In this document: positions 32,698-43,300 of the stretch, piece by piece
Layout of the letters: each line of letters opens with the position of its first letter
Numbering within the stretch: position 1 is the stretch's first letter
From: Echinometra lucunter
Lineage: Eukaryota > Echinodermata > Echinoidea > Camarodonta > Echinometridae
Length of the DNA stretch: 64,000 nucleotides
NCBI GenBank assembly: GCA_029962745.1
Contig: CM057161.1
Span: 13,337,449 to 13,401,448, forward strand
Reading direction: 5' to 3'
Translations under genes and position numbers: made by a program
The notes under the pieces: model-generated
The model's database searches: none
Told to the model about the DNA's origin: nothing
The model's input: the letters and a program-made list of their open reading frames with translations, nothing else

Positions 32698-33537
32698 GTT
32701 TTACACCGTTGCCTAGGCATTTTCGCGAAAAAAATCCTACAAGTGCTCTGGTGAAAGAGTCTAAGTCCTCAGCGCACATAATATAGACGACAGCCTAGAT
32801 ATAATATCCATTACTGCATGCATGCACATCATACATTGCAAATGTGCGCGAACGAGCTGAGCCCATAGAGTTCTATGGCTGAGCCTGGGGAGCGTTTCAT
32901 GAAGAGTTTTGTCAGTGAAAATCACCGACAAATGTTATATGCTACTGTAAATCCTCTCATCTGATTGGCTAAAACAAATTAGTCAGTGAAAATCTCTCGA
33001 CAAAACTCTTCATGAAACGCTCCCCTGATCTTATCTACAGGAGAAAAAAACAATGAAATACATAAGGAGAGAGAAGAAGCTAGATGGAAGGAAGAACAAA
33101 TAAAATAGGACATGGGAGAGGATAGATGAGAGGAAGAATAAAGAAATACATGAAGAAAGAACAGAGGATACAGAATTCACTATTTCTTCGTGTTTTTTCT
33201 TTTATCTAATACCTTTCCCCCGGGACCTTTCCCTTTTCTTTATGGACTTCTATTCTAGGCCTATCTTTCTTTTTACATTTCTTTGGGCAATCCCCGGGGG
33301 CAATCCTCTCGTCTGTTTCTTCGCCTTCAATTCCTTGAAGGCCCCTTTTCCTTCTGTATTTCTTTGCCTATTCTTTCATCTATTCTCTCTGTACACATAC
33401 ACGATCGCTGCGTGCATCGCTGTAAGTGGTAGGAGAGCTGAATCTCTGGCTGAAACGAAACCTAGACTTTGAAACCAGCACGTTTGATTCAATTAATCGA
33501 AAAACTGCCTTGGCTACGGTGTAAAACGGAAACGCGC
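32698..33537. mobile_element. Mutator-like nonautonomous transposon with 9-bp target duplication
   Basis: An 840-bp element with perfect 20-bp terminal inverted repeats (gcgcgtttccgttttacacc), continuing imperfectly to about 36 bp. It is flanked on both sides by cgccgggaa (32689-32697 and 33538-33546), a 9-bp target duplication inside a tRNA-like sequence. Nine base pairs is typical of Mutator-like elements. The longest interior frame (33242-33472) has no recognised domain, so it is probably nonautonomous. A smaller MITE is nested at 32887-33025. Confidence 0.8.
32887..33025. mobile_element. Nested MITE of 139 bp
   Basis: Terminal inverted repeats ggggagcgtttcatgaagag and ctcttcatgaaacgctcccc, continuing with ttttgtc/gacaaaa. 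The interior carries aatcctctcatctgattggc. It is nested inside the Mutator-like element. Confidence 0.85.
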
Positions 33538-33603
33538 CGCCGGGAATCGAACCCGGGTTACTAGCTTAGAACGCCAATGCCTTAACCGCTAGATCACAGA
33601 AGC
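33532..33603 (-). pseudogene. tRNA-like sequence A (UCU anticodon loop)
   Basis: On the minus strand the D arm (gtctagcggttaaggc type), an anticodon stem ttggc/gctag with loop gttctaa, and an exact T arm (ccgggttcgattcccgg) are present. The 3' side of the acceptor is replaced by the end of the Mutator-like insertion. Confidence 0.6.
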
Positions 33604-34702
33604 GGGCCAGCCCCCGCGGGCCAGCAGGTATAGCCTTGAATCCCATTGACCGACCGACAAATTTCCAAACTTTATTATAATTCTTTGTTTTGTTTCTATA
33701 TTAATTATTTTCATTTTGTTGGCTCATTCTTGTAGCAAAATAATTTTCAGAGACGAGGTCCTTCCCACCCCCTCCCCTCTCCCCAGGCCCGGCAAGAAAA
33801 TTCTGGACTATACGTTAATTGTGCTCGAAAAAAAATTAAAGAGAGGGAAGGAAAAAATATCGTGAGGATACTTTCCGGAATCAAATGCCCTGTCTTGTCC
33901 AATTAAATATGGAAAATAATAAAATCTGTCTTTTCATATAAGTTTTTGTAAGGAGATAGCGCGAACGCAGATCTCCACTACCATAAATTATACGCCCGAG
34001 TTCCCCACGTTTGGGGGAATCGCAAGGTTCAGCAAGCCGGAGTGCAATGTCAAGCCTCGCCCTGGGAGTGCATCCTTCCTGATCAATGCGACTCTTGCGC
34101 CAGGTAAGTATGCCTCTTGATGTTCATGAATGGAACTAACCAACATGAACGTAGTGTTTTGTTACGGTTATAGTTTTTTAATTCATCCCTCATCGGTTTA
34201 CGTTTAAACAACACATTTCCTATTTCTTTTTTGACATATATTTCTGTTTATGCAAAAAACAGTAAGAATTAATGATATTCTCGAAAACTTGATCAAATGT
34301 CTCTTTCTTAAAAGACTTATAAAGACTAAAATGTTTCTATTTGGAAGCAATTTTAGAACCCATTGCATCGTCACAACAAATACGATATGAATATGCATGA
34401 GGCCATGAATTTGACCTCCGACGTCAGCAAAGTTGCATCCGCTACAGTAGTCTTCATTCAATAATTACGAAATGCGAAACAGAAAGACGAAGTATAGTAT
34501 ACATGTACTTCGTTTATGCCCTTGCAGGAAAAGGATAGAGAATACAATACACACATATACACGCATTATATACATGTATATATACATATATATAAAATAA
34601 ACATTGAAAGAAATTAAATGAGAGAATAATCACTGCGTAGTTTACTAACCCTCCCCCCTCCCCGAGCTGTCATCCATTTTTGAATCATCAAAGGTTGAAA
34701 AA

Positions 34703-34774
34703 TTTCTTCGCCGGGAATCGAACCCGGGTCACTAGCTTAGAACGCCAATGCCTTAACCGCTAGACCACAGAAGC
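34703..34774 (-). pseudogene. tRNA-like sequence B (UCU anticodon loop)
   Basis: D, anticodon and T arms are intact, with box A and box B consensus and loop gttctaa reading UCU (arginine). The acceptor strands gcttctg and cgaagaa pair at only about four of seven positions, including wobble pairs. A tRNA-derived pseudogene or SINE-type head is more likely than a working tRNA-Arg. Confidence 0.6.
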
Positions 34775-35897
34775 GGCCAGCCCCCGCGGGCCAGCAGGTG
34801 GCCTTGAATCCCATTGACCGTCCGACAAATTTCTAACCTTCATTATAATTCTTTGTTTTGTTTCTATATTAATTATTTTTATTTTGTTGGCTCATTCTTG
34901 TAGCAAAATAATTTTTAGAGACGAGGTCCTTCCCATCCCCTCCCCTCTCCCCAGGCCAGGCAAGAAAATTCTGGACTATACGTTCATTGTGCTCGAAAAA
35001 AAATCGAAGGGAGGGAAGGAAAAAATATCATGAGGATACTTCCCGGAACCGAATGCCCTTGGCTTGGAGTCTTTAAGGATCCGTATGCATCACCTTGTCT
35101 TGTCCAATTAAATATGGAAAATAATAAAATCTGTCTTTTCATATAAGTTTTTGTAAGGAGATAGCGCGAACGCAGATCTCCACTACCATACGCCCGACTT
35201 CCCCACGTTTGGGGGAATCGCAAGGTTCAGCAAGCCGGAGTGCAATGTCAAGCCTCGCCCTTGGAGTGCATCCTTCTTGATCAATACGACTCCTGCGTCA
35301 GGTAAGTATGCCTCTTGATGTTCATGAATGGAACTAACCAAAATGAACGTAGTGTTTTGTTACGGTTAGTTTTTTAATTCATCCTTCATCAGTTTACGTT
35401 TAAACAACACATTTCCTATTTCTTTTTTGACATATATTTCTGTTTATGCAAAAAACAGTAAGAATTAATGATATTCTCGAAAACTTGATCAAATGTCTCT
35501 ATCTTAAAAGACTTATAAAGACTAAAATGTTTCTATTTGGAAGCAATTTTAGAACCCATTGCATCGTCACGACAAATACGATATGAATATGCATGAAGCC
35601 ATGAATTTGACCTCCGACGTCAACAAAGTTGCATCCGCTACAGTAGTCTTCATTCAATAATTACGAAATGCGAAACAGAAAGACGTAGTATAGTATACAT
35701 GTACTTCGTTTATGCCCTTGCAGGAAAAGGATAGAGAATACAATACGCACATATACACGCATTATATACATGTATATATACATATATATAAAATAAACAT
35801 TGAAAGAAATTAAATGAGAGAATAATCACTGCGTAGTTTACTACCCCCCCCCCCCCCCGAGCTGTCATCCATTTTTCAATCATGAAAGGTTGAAAAA

Positions 35898-35969
35898 TTT
35901 CTTCGCCGGGAATCGAACCCGGGTCACTAGCTTGGAACGCCAATGCCTTAACCGCTAGACCACAGAAGC
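35898..35969 (-). pseudogene. tRNA-like sequence C (UCC anticodon loop)
   Basis: Identical to B except that the anticodon loop reads gttccaa (UCC). Same mismatched acceptor. Confidence 0.6.
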
Positions 35970-36157
35970 GGGCCAGCCCCCGCGGGCCAGCAGGTGGCCT
36001 TGAATCCCATTGACCGTCCGACAAATTTCTAACCTTCATTATAATTCTTTGTTTTGTTTCTATATTAATCATTTTTATTTTGTTGGCTCATTCTTGTAGC
36101 AAAATAATTTTCAGAGACGAGGTCCTTCCCACCCCCTCCCCTCTCCTCAGGCCAGGC

Positions 36158-36219
36158 AAGAATCGAACCCGGGTCACTAGCTTAGGACGCCAATGCCTTA
36201 ACCGCTAGACCACAGAAAC
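36158..36219 (-). pseudogene. tRNA-like sequence D, truncated (CCU anticodon loop)
   Basis: It begins inside the T arm: the 3' acceptor and half of the T stem are replaced by ccaggcaag. The anticodon loop reads gtcctaa (CCU). Confidence 0.6.
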
Positions 36220-36515
36220 GGGCCAGCCCCCGCGGGCCAGCAGGTGGCCTTGAATCCCATTGACCGTCCGACAAATTTCTAACCTTCATTATAATTCTTT
36301 GTTTTGTTTCTATATTAATTATTTTTATTTTGTTGGCTCATTCTTGTAGCAAAATAATTTTTAGAGACGAGGTCCTTCCCACCCCCTCCCCTCTCCCCAG
36401 GCCAGGCAAGAAAATTCTGGACTATACGTTCATTGTGCTCGAAAAAACATCGAAGGGAGGGAAGGAAAAAATATCATGAGGATACTTTCCGGAACCAAAT
36501 GCCCTTGGCTTGGAG

Positions 36516-37690
36516 TAATTGGAGTAATTGAATAATCGTTTAATTGCTTTTTAAAGCAAACAAATTGGGCGAGTGAGATGACCAAATAAATAATTTAGAT
36601 GTTTCATATGCTCACAATGTAATTTACTGAAGGGGGTTAATAAGTGCTTCCTCGCTCGCTTCGCTCATTCGTATTGGTTAGAGACATGGCGGTTTTGAAC
36701 AGAAAACAATAGACCAGGGACGTGCTAAAATAGAGTCCTTGGCAGCGAGGTGACTTGATATTTGATTGAAATATCATATAGGCCTATAGTGGTCCAATAG
36801 TTTATTTTGAAAATAAAAAACATGTCTTTTATTGCAAATAAAGTTGAAAGTTTTCGGGTCGCTCGCTTCCCTCGCTCACAAAATTTAAAAACAGGGTGGT
36901 ATCTATAGCAAAATGCATCTTTTTCCCAAAATTTTAAAACGCTTCAATAACGACAGACACTTGGTTCGAGATTACTGTCGTTATTGTTAACATGATAGAA
37001 ATAACCACACACACACTCGCACAAACTTTTCCACTCGGTGCCATGGCTGTACGCAGCAGGGGGGGGGGGGGGGGTAGGGTGGAGTTTACCCCTAGAAATT
37101 TTGAATACTTAACTTTTTTTTTTAAACTGACAATTGTCCCCCCCAAATCCACCAAAAGTGCCCTCATGATCAGCTCGGTCGCTTCTCTCCCTCACTTTTG
37201 TATTTCTTCGAAAATTTTAAGTGCCTTTTAATTGCTCCCCCCCCAAAAAAAAACAAAAAACAAAAAACAAAAACGGCCATGCTCTGTGCCCCCTCAATGC
37301 GTTGACCCATGGTATGCCAATACCCGTTTGCATTGTGGGCCCCAGTTTTAATGAGTACTCTGTTCCCGACTCTGTTACTCTGAAAAATCTACATGAAGAT
37401 CTTTGAAGGAACAGTATCACGTTTCATGAACATCATGACCACTTTAATGTTTGAAGTGGCGATTACCAGAAATATGGAGGGTTTGAGATTTCCATTTTAT
37501 TTTTAAAACATGAATGACGTTTAATCCATTTTGAATAGTATTATGGAAGAGGGAAAACAAACAATTTCATATGCAAATTACGTAAACCTCACTGGATTTT
37601 GCACGGGAGAATTCTATATTTTATATAAACTGGAATGAATAACGGAGGGATAAGTAGGTGAACCGGTGGCCAACCTCTCGAAATCATAAT
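36516..37690. repeat. GCGAGCG repeat fragments and family C repeat, copy 3
   Basis: TCGCTCGCTTCGCTCATTCG at 36651-36670 and tcgctcgcttccctcgctca at 36858-36877 belong to the first repeat of the window. At 37041-37282 a family C element runs from ccatggctgtacgcagc to acggccatgctctg, with cagctcggtcgcttctctcc inside. No exon is seen. Confidence 0.55.
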
Positions 37691-37694
37691 TTCA

Positions 37695-37876
37695 AAACAC
37701 TGATCTCTCCATAAGTGGAGTGGAGAGATCAGTGTTTCGGCTCTGCGCGATCTACACAGAGATACGATGCATACTGGCGATCTAATAGGAAAACGCCATC
37801 TACGGCATGACCTCGACAGAAGGAAAGAGGGGATTCCCCTACTGATCTCTACGACACGTCTAGTGTAGAGATCAGT
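37695..37876. other. Two hairpins sharing one stem sequence
   Basis: Hairpin 1: aaacactgatctctcca (37695-37711) pairs perfectly with 37721-37737 across a 9-base loop. Hairpin 2: actgatctctac (37841-37852) pairs with 37865-37876. The stems share actgatctct, so they can also pair with each other. The sequence is otherwise not repetitive. Confidence 0.7.
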
Positions 37877-37899
37877 GATTCCCCCTCTTCAGTATTTGT

Positions 37900-40305
37900 G
37901 ACGCAATATGATAACAGTCTCCGTAATATGTTGTGGTCTGTAAAGAAGGTAGGTCTTATCGCGTAGCCCCGAGCTCGGCGAGAGTGAAACCATAATCCTG
38001 ATCCTGTGTACTCGGTTAATGAATTGGATGAAACCGTGACGCTGTCTTCACCGTCTTCACTTCATTCAGATTTTATCAATTAAGGTAAATTAGTATCTAC
38101 TTGGTGCATTTTTCCCCACAAGAATAGTTTGTTACATGATTTGATGAATTATTTAACTTAGAACGACGATCTTCATGCGGGAGCGAGTTGAACTGTGGCC
38201 TGTGGAGCCAATTAATCCATTCTGGCATTTCTGGGTGTGGTCAATGTAGGCCTGCAACGAAATGAATTGAAGTATCTCCAGTCCATTGTGTTTGCATTTA
38301 ATACAGTACATTATAAGTTTAAAAAATATCTACAATGTATCCTACTCCTATGAGTCCTAACTGTTAGATCTATACTTTGTGCCTTTGTGTGCACTGTGTC
38401 CATGACCTTACTGCGCATTGCATTGCAGTGGAAGCTTCTATGCCTACCTATGCGGGGCTCCCCAGCTCAAAATACAGATTTTTTTTTTATTGAACAATTC
38501 AGTCAAGCAATTTTAGGTATTTACAAACATCAATAAAAAATCTTGTTCGATTAGGAAAAGGATGGTCCAAAAAATGAGTCTTTATCCTCCCAGATCTTCA
38601 ATAATGAATCTTTTCCACAGGCCGATGTTAGTTTGCAAACGCGCATGCGCAAGTACGTGTTTTGTCATGCTATGGGAAACGGTGATCACCGGAATGGCTT
38701 CAACTTGGCGTGCAAAAGAGGGAAATTTGATGGATTCTAAACACATTTGAGGTGAATATGTTATCCGACCAGAATATTTAAGCTAGTAGCATTGTATATT
38801 ATATATATCCATCCATGATCATGCTGTCTTGCATGCCAGGCCAGACTTTATACCATTGTGTAAGTTTGTGTGAATGAGGTGATTATAACTTACTGTAGAG
38901 CTCTACATGATTTGACAATTACTTTTGAGATATTTTTACAAAAAAATATCTGATGCACTAGGGACACCTGTTAGTACTTGTAAGACTTCAATCCATGAGT
39001 GCACCTGAACTGTATAAATGGATACCTGGCACTGATGGGGTAATAATGATGTAATAATTCATGGTATGCCTTGAGCATCCTTTGAAGTGGATATGTTGTG
39101 CAATATAAATATCTTTACTAGTATTATTATTTTTTCAAAGCTTTGCTCACTGTATCTATGAATATGCACGATCTACATGTATAAATGGAAAAAAAAGCTT
39201 AAACATATGATGTTTGAAGGTTTGCATGGTGGTACGGATATTCGTAGAAAGGGTTTACGGTTCACCATGTGGTAAGTCATAAAGGACTATAGATAAAGTG
39301 GATAGATATGGAGGTGAAACAGAGAGGCGAGAAAGCAGGAAAGTTGGAGGGTAGAGTATCTGTCTGAAAACTGGGTGAAGTCCTAAAAAGGACTGTAAAC
39401 CAGAAGAGGTGGGAGGATTGAGTTGCTGAAGAGATGAGGAGGCTTGAGTCGGTGAGAGGTAAGAAGACTTGAGGCGGGCGGAGAAGGAGAGAAAACTCGA
39501 CGTTCCGGGCAGCTTGACTGTCCGTCTTCAGGAGTCCTGAAGACGGAGTCCTGAAGACGGACAGTCAAGCTGCCCGGAACGTCTTAAACATGTTTTAGTA
39601 GTATCAAGATGTCAATTCTGATGGGCATGAGCGCTATATAAGAACCAATTATTATTTTTGAATAGATATATTCTGATAAAATAAACATGATTGAAATTCT
39701 GTGCCTTTTATTTTTTTCCATCAATACCCTTGTTAAAGACTAAGACAACTCAAACCTTAATTTGAAAAATAATGATCTCATCCATCATATTTAGTAAGTC
39801 AGGTGCATCAATCCATTTTACATTTTAAAGGCGAAACTAAGAAAAAGGTTCTCAGCTTATGTTTTTTTTTTCGGGGGGGGGGGGGGGGGGACATGCACTA
39901 AGGATTTGCTGACAAGCTAAACAAATGATAATAATAAAGAAAAAGGGTCATCAGCTTAAAATTTGGGTAAAGGACATAAAAAAAAAATTGGGGGGGGGGA
40001 CACACCCAAAATTATTTGGTCAAAAGAAAAAAATCCCTCGGCTTTTTTTTGTTTATTATTTTCATATTCATTTATTTATTTATTCATTTATATATTTATT
40101 TATTTATGTATTTATTTACTGGGTATTTATTTATTTGGGGGTGGACATAACCCTATTGTGTCCCCCACACTTGAATTTTTTTTTTTTTGGGGGGGGGCAT
40201 GTCCCCCTGTCTCCCCCCTGATTGATGCCCATGTAGTGAATGTGCTTATATAAGTGTAGATGTTACCATTTCTCGTTTTGTTCTTACATTTGATCATACC
40301 TGCAG
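37900..40305 (+). other. Likely promoter and 5' flank of the serine-rich membrane protein gene
   Basis: An acceptor directly before the first coding exon (cctgcag at 40299-40305) implies an upstream noncoding exon. A candidate donor is attaag-gtaaat at 38085. Otherwise the stretch holds SINE-tail-like fragments (39040-39120, 39600-39655), a long hairpin at 39499-39583, G tracts, and a (TTTA)n tract at about 40065-40136. No second gene is supported. Confidence 0.35.
39499..39583. repeat. Perfect 35-bp inverted repeat with hammerhead-like word
   Basis: Arms 39499-39533 and 39549-39583 are exact complements (gacgttccgggcagcttgac). The right arm reads ctgaaga, cggacag, tcaag, ctgcccg, gaacgtc. 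That is the layout of a hammerhead core and stem II, but GAAA has become GAAC and the stem has a mismatch. Probably a decayed relative of the foldbacks at 31903 and 32380. Confidence 0.7.
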
Positions 40306-40333
40306 GTGACAAGAATCAAGGGGAAAGACAAAA

Positions 40334-43300
40334 ATGGCTCTGGGTCCATTCTCTTTGCTCATGGCTGCATTCCCTCTTTGCATCTGGATATTCGTAGGAT
40401 TTATGCTTTGGAATAGTAAGTATTGTGGCGTCACCGGACTCTGCCGGGGTAGCGTTCTGCCTTGCAGCTCTCAAACCTGGTCCATGCTTCTCTCGATCAT
40501 ACACCTCATTCAGGGATTCTCTCACAAAAGTATATTGTGCAACGTGATATGCTTTTTCTCCCTCTCATTACCCTGAAATTATAGTGAATCACTCACTCAC
40601 CTCTAGAAATACAAACTTGGGAGATCTTTCTTAAAGTTAAATGACTTCGGACTCTGTTTGGAGCTCTGTATATAACCGCACGCCCTCGCAGCTCCAAGCG
40701 AACTGACGTACTTCTCACAAAATGCAAAGTACAAGTACCAGATACAGTAAAAAATATATCGCCATCTAAAGGTCTAACTGAGTAATGCATTTCAAATTAT
40801 AACTGATTACGTTACAGTATGATTAGCCACTTCTCTTGATATAATTCTGAAAAATTTCCCTTAAGCAAAACAGAAAGGGGGCGCATTTTAACCCTTGTGC
40901 CAGCCGCATATCCCCCTGGTGCCACGTTTATTGCAGGGGTGCTTAGTATGCATGAGCGAACATGCGACTATATGTGTATTTGGCACCGCTACGGAGGCTA
41001 GTGTATGTAGCTTTGGCAGCTTAAGGGTTAAAGGACCACTGAACATTGCTGAAGGTATGCAAGTTTTTCACTTGTGTGCTAGTTTTTTAGACAAAATCCT
41101 ACCCTGTGGGAACAGAACCCCTCTATGAATTAAGTCCTTTCAGGTTACTAGCATAGCAGAATAGACTAGTGCAAAAAGACACATCAGAAACACAAACGAT
41201 AGAGACAAGTAAGAGACAACAATTTGTATTTTGCCCTCTTTACATGTCTCTTCATACCAAGCTGTTTCACTTTCTCTATGTATTCTGGCCTACCGCTACT
41301 CTCAAAACAAATATTCCGGAGCGATAAGTATAATGTTGTTTTTTTTCTTGATTTTCGTTAACCCATTCGTGACAGGAATTATTTATAGCCTAATTTGATC
41401 AGCTTTTATTCTTAAAATTGGCAACACCAACATTTTTATTTTATTGCTACATTTTTCTTATAAAATGTCATGTATCTGAAATGAATATAAATTGACAGAA
41501 ATTATGATGAGAAGTCAAAAAGTTGCCAATTTGCAAGGGAAAACGGTGATTTTAAACCTTCTATCACATTGCCAATTTAAGGATTTTAATGCTTATTTTC
41601 CTTTGAAAAATTTTCAGCATCGAACAACGAATAATGACGCAACCAAAATGTGCACAGTTTGTGTAGAATTTTTTGCTCTTTCTACTCATGTATTTGGTAT
41701 GATTTTTAGGGCTTTGCATCAAAAGATATTAGGCAAACCACAAAATGTGGACCTCTGGCAGTATTATAATCTACTGCTCAAATGAGAATTCAAACACACC
41801 TTGGTTTTCAATAACTATCCCTTAATGTTGGGCTTGCTTTGGATTTATCAAGCTGTGTTCAAAATAATGTCTGTATTCATGCAGGAGGACCCTAAGACAA
41901 TTGTCGCACTTATCAACAGAGTACTAGAAGACTCTCATTTTGAAGAAAAGCATTACTGACATCTTGCATAGCATTATAAAATCATGGGGGCTGTATTGGA
42001 GCAACGGACTGCTTACTTTCTTCATGGTCAATAAGCATGGAGAAAATTTCTCAAATTCTGTGAGAAAAGAAATTGGTTGTTAATTATTTTTTATGCCTCC
42101 GCCCACCGTAGGTGGTTGCCGGAGGCATTATGTTTTCGGGTCGTCCGTCCGTCCGTCCGTCCGTCCGTCCGTCCGTCCGTCCCGTTTTCGTTCTCGCGTT
42201 TGAACCGTTTGACAGATCAACTTCAAACTTGGCTCATGTATGCATATGGGAGGGACAATGATCTGATTAGATTTTGGAGTCTCAAGGTCAAAGGTCAAGG
42301 TCATAGAGGTAATAATACACATAAAAATGGCTCGTTCTCGCGATAACTTAAGAACCATGTGACAGATTGGCTTCAAACTTGGCTCATGTATGCACATGGA
42401 AGGGACAATGATCTGATTAGATTTTGGGGTCACAAGGTCAAAGGTCAAAGGTCATAGAGGTCATTATGTACATAGAAATGGATCGTTTTCACCATAACTC
42501 AACAACCATTTGACCGATCAACCTCAAACTTGGCACAGGTATGCATATGGGAGGGACAATGATCTGATTAGATTTTGGAGTCTCAAGGTCAAAGGTCAAG
42601 GTCATAGAGGTAATAATACACATAAAAATGGCTCGTTCTCGCGATAACTTAAGAACCATTTGACAGATTGGCTTCAAACTTGACTCATGTATGCACATGG
42701 AAGGGACAATGATCTGATTAGATTTTGGGGTCACAAGGTCAAAGGTCATAGAGGTCATTATGTGCATAGAAATGGTTTGTTTTCACCATAACTCAACAAC
42801 CATTTGACCGACTAACCTCAAACTTGGCACAGGTATGCATATGGGAGGGACAATGATCTGATTAGATTTTGGGGTCTCAAGGTCAAAGGTCAAGGTCAAA
42901 GATGTCATTGTATAAATGAAAATAAATCAACATGAAGTGCCATTTATTTCTGATTTGGTAATGGCGGAGGCATAAAGTTCGACCACGCATGGTCGAAGAT
43001 TCATCTAGTTTCAACCTGCTGTTGTGCGTATTTTTGAGTGTAATACAATACACAAGTTCTGTACCTGGTATAAATTAATTCTTGCTTATCAGGAAATTGA
43101 GTTTTGATGTTGTTTGTAAGGTTATGTACTCCTTTGCCTACTAACACTTCTTGATGTTGCGTTATGTGAGTTGTGAAGTTCTCTGTTTTGTGTGAAGTTG
43201 ATACATGTATGTTCCTGATATTGTGGCTTTATATTTAGTGTGTACATTATTCATATTTTCTCTTTGAAACACGTCCGCTGATTTATTGACTTTTATAATA

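Larger units (their letters stand above)
33540..36515. repeat. Tandem array of about 1.2-kb units, each headed by a tRNA-like sequence
   Basis: Units begin at 33540, 34711 and 35906 (periods 1171 and 1195); a shortened unit begins near 36160, only 250 bases on. Shared landmarks: cccccgcgggccagcaggt, cattgaccg, tattataattctttgttttg, gacgaggtccttccca, atagcgcgaacgcagatctc, gcaagccggagtgcaatgtc, tatacatgtactt. Each full unit ends with a short (TA)n and aataaacattgaaagaaatt. The array stops near 36515 at cttggcttggagt. No protein-coding frame is shared with evidence of constraint. Confidence 0.9.

Noticed and set aside
34703..34774. Functional tRNA-Arg(UCU)
   Set aside because: Arms and promoter boxes fit, but the acceptor strands pair badly and near-identical copies vary in anticodon, so I call it tRNA-like only.
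33732..36520. CRISPR-like array
   Set aside because: Units are about 1.2 kb and belong to an animal genome; there are no short regular repeats with unique spacers anywhere in the window.
42128..42767. Two similar minus-strand proteins with repeated TFDLVTPKSNQIIVPS motif
   Set aside because: They are readings of the 150-bp noncoding repeat units.
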